Below are positions 60,459-64,000 of a stretch of 64,000 nt of DNA, piece by piece. Under the pieces are notes generated by a model. It was not told the DNA's origin, did not search any database, and worked only from the letters and a program-made list of their open reading frames with translations. Where the stretch lies: NCBI RefSeq assembly GCF_021440195.1, contig NZ_JAJTSZ010000004.1:124001-188000 (forward strand). The letters run 5' to 3'. Both the position numbers and the translations under genes were made by a program. The stretch comes from Dyadobacter sp. CY356. Its GTDB lineage: Bacteria > Bacteroidota > Bacteroidia > Cytophagales > Spirosomataceae. Every line of letters begins with the position of its first letter. Position 1 is the stretch's first letter.

Positions 60459-60585
60459 AATAGGTTTGTAGGTAAAATGATTTTTTAATAAAATCCGTGT
60501 TACCGATATTTGATAAATAATCGTACCAGAATTTTAAATCCCGACTCTTAATACATTCAGCGGTCGTTTCTCATGCAAAAAATCA

Positions 60586-63500
60586 TTACAAAGCTAACGT
60601 AGACTGCAAATGGGCCGCCCATTTTTCGAGCATCTGCATTAAGTCATCCAGATTTACAGGTTTGCTGATGTAGTCATCCATACCTGCCCGAAGACACATC
60701 TCTTTATCTTCCGGCAAAGCATTTGCAGTCATTGCGATAATAAAAGGTTGAGCCGGATATCGTTTTTTAATCAGCTGAGTTGCTTCCAGACCATCCATAA
60801 GCGGCATTTGTATATCCATCAGGATGACATCATATTTTTTTAGTGTCGTCATTTTCAAGGCTTCAAATCCATCCGCTGCCAGATCAGGCTTGTAACCCAG
60901 CTTGTTAAGAATATTCAGTATCACAATCTGATTGATCCGGTTATCCTCGGCGACAAGAATATTCAGTGGATATTTAACTGAAAAATCAGATTTTAACTTT
61001 TTCTTTGGAACATCCGGTTCATCAATTTGATTATTACCAGACCTTTTTGACCTGTTCAATTCAGTAAAAATATTTCGGGATAGTACGTGTTGCTTTACCG
61101 GTTTCGTCAAAATTGAACAAAAAAGACCCGGATTATGCTTTTGTATTTCATTCCCTTTTGAGCTTAAAAGCATAACAGGCAAAAGCGGATATCTTTCACG
61201 GATCAGCGAAGCGAGCTGTATTCCATCCATCAAAGGCATTTCCATATCTGTTATTACCAGACTGAAATTTATATTTTGTGCCAATATATTCAATGCCTGA
61301 CTGCCCGAACTTGCCACATAAGGAATCAGTTTCCAGTCTTCCAATTGCCCCTTCAAAATTCCCCAATTTGTTTCATTATCATCCACAATCAGGATCTTAC
61401 TATTTTCGAGCTCGTCCATGTTGTAAGTGATATAATTTTGCATTGACATTGTACTTCTTTTCGTTTTGATCGAAAAATGAAAAGTACTTCCCTTGCCAAT
61501 CACACTTTTAACAGAAATGGTACCGCCCATCAAAGCAACCAGTTTTTCACAGATCACAAGCCCAAGTCCGGTGCCTCCATAACGACGGGTGGTGGAGGAA
61601 TCAACTTGTGAAAAAGATTTGAAAAGCCGGTCCATTTTATCCTCTGCAATACCGATTCCTGTGTCTTTGACATCAAATCCCAGTTCCATAGAATCATCGT
61701 CAAAGACATTCATCAGTTTTACCCTTAGAAATATTTCGCCTTCCTTCGTAAATTTTATCGCGTTGTTTACCAGATTTATCAATATCTGACGAAGCCTCAG
61801 ACTATCACCGATTATTTGGGAAGGAACGTCGGGGTCAATCTGGTAAATCAGATCAAGATGTGTTTCAGCAGCTTTAGGTGCAAATAAATCCATAACCTCT
61901 TCAATGCAGGTACGGAGACTGAAATCGCCTTCTTCCAACTCCATATTACCCGACTCAATCTTAGAAAAATCGAGAATATCGTTAATCACCGTAAGCAGAT
62001 TTTCTCCGCAGTCTTGTATCGATTTTGTGAAATTTTGCTGCTCTTCGTTTAAAGGAGTTTCGGCTAATAAGGAAGCCAGGCCTATTACGCCATTCATCGG
62101 CGTTCTGATTTCATGGCTCATAGTAGCCAAAAAAGAACTTTTGGCCCGGTTGGCAAGCTCAGCCTTTTGCACCGCTTTTTTCTCTTCTAAAATAGAATGT
62201 TCAAGCTGGATCGTACGCTCTTTGATCTGGCGTTCAAGGGTCTTCTGCCTTTGTAATATCCGGTAAGTCCTGATTTTGTAAAAAGCGATTGCCAGACCTA
62301 TGAAAAGTAAAATACTTATAGCCTTAAACCACCAGGTAAGCCAGAATGGTGGTTCTACGATAATTTTCAAAGCGGTTCCAATATTGTTCCAGATGCCATC
62401 ATTATTTGACGCTCTAACCCTGAAAACATAAGTTCCCGGGTCTAGATTGGTATACGTGGCCGTCCGTTTTGTACCTACATTATTCCAATCCGCATCAAAC
62501 CCTTCCAGTTTGTAGGCATATTGATTTTTTCGGGCAAGTGTATAATTTAGCGCGGCAAATTCGAGCGTAAAAACAGATTGTTTGTGCGAGAGTGTAATCT
62601 CCCTGGTTTCACTGATATGCCTCGGAAGTATTTTATTGCCGTCACCAGGAATTACCTCTTTATTGAAAATCAGCAAATCTGTAATGTAAACAGGAGGAAC
62701 AAACCTATTGTCCCTTAGTTGTTCCGGATAAAAACTACTGAAACCATTTACACCACCAAAAAACATTTGTCCGTCAGAAGTCTGGAAACGGGAATTAAAC
62801 CGGAACTCATTTCCCTGAAGGCCATCTGAAATGTCATAATTTCGGAATTTTTTATTTTGCAGACTTAAACATGAGATTCCCTTATTGGTACTCAGCCACA
62901 GATTATCTTTCCGGTCTTTCAAAATAGCGAATACCACATTACTTGCCAGTCCGTCCTTCTCGGTATAGGACTTGAATGTTTGTTTTTTCCTATCGAAATA
63001 ATTTAAACCACCTCCTCTGGTTCCGATCCACAGATCACCGTTTGCGACTTCAAAAATTGTCTGGACTTTATTGTTTGATAAGCTGGTGGAATCGTCTGTT
63101 TTGTTCTGATATCTTTTAAAATGTTTCCGGTCTGCATCCAGATAATTCAGCCCCATGTGTGTACCAACCCAGATCCCACCTTTTCTATCCTGGAAAACAG
63201 TTGTGACAATGTCTCCGCTCAATGATGTTTTATCATCAGGATCATTCTGGTAATGAGTGAATTTCTTACTTGCAACCTCGTAAAAATCAAGTCCGCCTTT
63301 CCACATCCCAATCCAGAGATTTCCATCCGCGTCCCGCAATAAATTATTTACGTCCAGACTTGAAAGACTGTTGGGATTGCCGGGAATCGGGATATGATGA
63401 GTAAAAATGCCTGTTTTAGTATTAAACAAATCAAAGCCACCATTGTGATGACCTAACCCAAGAACGTCTTTTGAAACCTGAATAACAGATTTTACATAAT

Positions 63501-64000
63501 CTGTACTTATAGAATTTTTACTATTGGTATGCTTAAAATGTGTGAAGGTGTTGGTATTCCGATCCAGTAAATCCAGGCCACCACCATCCGTCCCGAGCCA
63601 GATTTTATTCCCGCTGCTGTCTACACATATGGATAGTACGTTGTTATTGCTCAGACTATTATTATTTGTTACGATCTGTCTGTAACTAAAAAATTTATCT
63701 TCATATTTTGATATAAAATTGACGCCGCCGGCATAAGTACCGATCCAGATATTTTCGGTATTATCACGATAGATGCAATAGACCGAATTATTACCAAGCG
63801 TTGTATAATCAGCCGGATCGTTTTCATAGGTGACGAATTTATTCTTGAAAACATCATACACACTTATTCCGCCATTTTCAGTACCAATCCACATTTTCCC
63901 GTCATTCGCCTCCATAAGCGAAAGAATATCATTGTGAGCAATACTGTTTTTTGATTTGTCGTGCAGAAATGTCCTGAAACTGTCGCTATGCTCATCGTAT
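60586..64000 (-). CDS. Hybrid two-component sensor with ligand propeller, partial
   Basis: A one-component-style hybrid sensor, cut by the right edge; 1137 codons are visible and the frame stays open to base 64000, so the N-terminus is missing and the methionine at 63915 is not the start. From the N-terminal side: a two-component-regulator propeller of repeated W-I-G-T or W-L-G-T blades, a Y_Y_Y domain ([14 protein letters not shown]), one transmembrane helix, HisKA with [14 protein letters not shown], HATPase with N-box [11 protein letters not shown]1 [11 protein letters not shown] and G2 [13 protein letters not shown], then two receivers. Receiver 1 has [11 protein letters not shown], receiver 2 has [11 protein letters not shown] and MTANA. 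No AraC output is seen. This is the Bacteroidota HTCS architecture but with two receivers and no DNA-binding domain; such sensors usually read polysaccharide fragments. Confidence 0.93.
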   Translation of the reverse strand, partial: YDEHSDSFRTFLHDKSKNSIAHNDILSLMEANDGKMWIGTENGGISVYDVFKNKFVTYENDPADYTTLGNNSVYCIYRDNTENIWIGTYAGGVNFISKYEDKFFSYRQIVTNNNSLSNNNVLSICVDSSGNKIWLGTDGGGLDLLDRNTNTFTHFKHTNSKNSISTDYVKSVIQVSKDVLGLGHHNGGFDLFNTKTGIFTHHIPIPGNPNSLSSLDVNNLLRDADGNLWIGMWKGGLDFYEVASKKFTHYQNDPDDKTSLSGDIVTTVFQDRKGGIWVGTHMGLNYLDADRKHFKRYQNKTDDSTSLSNNKVQTIFEVANGDLWIGTRGGGLNYFDRKKQTFKSYTEKDGLASNVVFAILKDRKDNLWLSTNKGISCLSLQNKKFRNYDISDGLQGNEFRFNSRFQTSDGQMFFGGVNGFSSFYPEQLRDNRFVPPVYITDLLIFNKEVIPGDGNKILPRHISETREITLSHKQSVFTLEFAALNYTLARKNQYAYKLEGFDADWNNVGTKRTATYTNLDPGTYVFRVRASNNDGIWNNIGTALKIIVEPPFWLTWWFKAISILLFIGLAIAFYKIRTYRILQRQKTLERQIKERTIQLEHSILEEKKAVQKAELANRAKSSFLATMSHEIRTPMNGVIGLASLLAETPLNEEQQNFTKSIQDCGENLLTVINDILDFSKIESGNMELEEGDFSLRTCIEEVMDLFAPKAAETHLDLIYQIDPDVPSQIIGDSLRLRQILINLVNNAIKFTKEGEIFLRVKLMNVFDDDSMELGFDVKDTGIGIAEDKMDRLFKSFSQVDSSTTRRYGGTGLGLVICEKLVALMGGTISVKSVIGKGSTFHFSIKTKRSTMSMQNYITYNMDELENSKILIVDDNETNWGILKGQLEDWKLIPYVASSGSQALNILAQNINFSLVITDMEMPLMDGIQLASLIRERYPLLPVMLLSSKGNEIQKHNPGLFCSILTKPVKQHVLSRNIFTELNRSKRSGNNQIDEPDVPKKKLKSDFSVKYPLNILVAEDNRINQIVILNILNKLGYKPDLAADGFEALKMTTLKKYDVILMDIQMPLMDGLEATQLIKKRYPAQPFIIAMTANALPEDKEMCLRAGMDDYISKPVNLDDLMQMLEKWAAHLQSTLAL

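Noticed and set aside
1..64000. Search for tRNA, rRNA, riboswitches, phage or insertion sequences
   Set aside because: No T-loop-like GGTTCGAATCC in a cloverleaf context, no transposase or integrase frame, no terminal repeats and no recognised riboswitch core were found by reading; a covariance-model search would be decisive.

Overview
The window looks like a chromosomal stretch from a member of the Bacteroidota, most likely a Cytophagales bacterium close to Dyadobacter/Spirosomaceae. The reasons are moderate GC with AT-rich spacers, a T9SS-type C-terminal sorting domain on a secreted phosphatase, many small signal-peptide or lipoprotein genes ending in -Q or -C, a ligand-propeller hybrid two-component sensor, weak Shine-Dalgarno sites, and the general gene content. 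The genus is inference. No rRNA, tRNA, CRISPR array, phage or insertion sequence was found.

1-11.5 kb: a partial secreted esterase, a VOC-family protein, a MauG/CcpA-type di-heme peroxidase, a T9SS-exported purple acid phosphatase, a bestrophin-like channel with a small stress-type protein, an OmpR/HisKA two-component pair, and an overlapping two-gene operon encoding a CmoA-like carboxy-SAM synthase and an isoprenylcysteine-methyltransferase-like membrane protein. 11.9-20 kb: an SDR and an esterase in one operon, a coiled-coil periplasmic protein, a membrane-anchored SDR, and a 1525-residue CheB-CheR-PAS-histidine kinase.

20-39 kb looks like a stress and compatible-solute region. It has an exported TreS-like GH13 enzyme, a helical small protein, two YetF/DUF421 membrane proteins with C-terminal zinc ribbons, several tiny lipoproteins, a convergent pair of paralogous stress proteins, an orphan response regulator, a YodC-like protein and an AsmA/DUF748-like protein. 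These are followed by a complete TreX-TreY-TreZ set: a TreY-MalQ fusion, TreZ, and a divergent GlgX/TreX debranching enzyme. Together these would turn glycogen or maltodextrin into trehalose, with the fused MalQ recycling short maltodextrins.

39-64 kb holds small secreted or soluble unknowns, an SDR, a Tat-type SelA-like PLP enzyme with an extra C-terminal domain, a three-subunit PaoABC-like molybdenum hydroxylase operon, a 764-residue GAF-like protein, a Crp/Fnr regulator with an AhpD-like gene, a GyrI-like protein, a secreted sugar-isomerase-fold protein, a lipoprotein esterase, a PhyH dioxygenase, a 2H phosphoesterase, two tandem secreted paralogs, a LEA-like repeat protein, and a hybrid sensor kinase cut by the right edge.

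Transcription units are marked by about fifteen clear intrinsic terminators, several bidirectional between convergent genes. A small family of GC-rich inverted repeats built on CCGTC(C/G)GACGG recurs at three sites. The observations most worth a second look are the CmoA-like/ICMT-like operon, the YetF zinc ribbons, the TreY-MalQ fusion beside an exported TreS-like enzyme, and the exported SelA-like enzyme.
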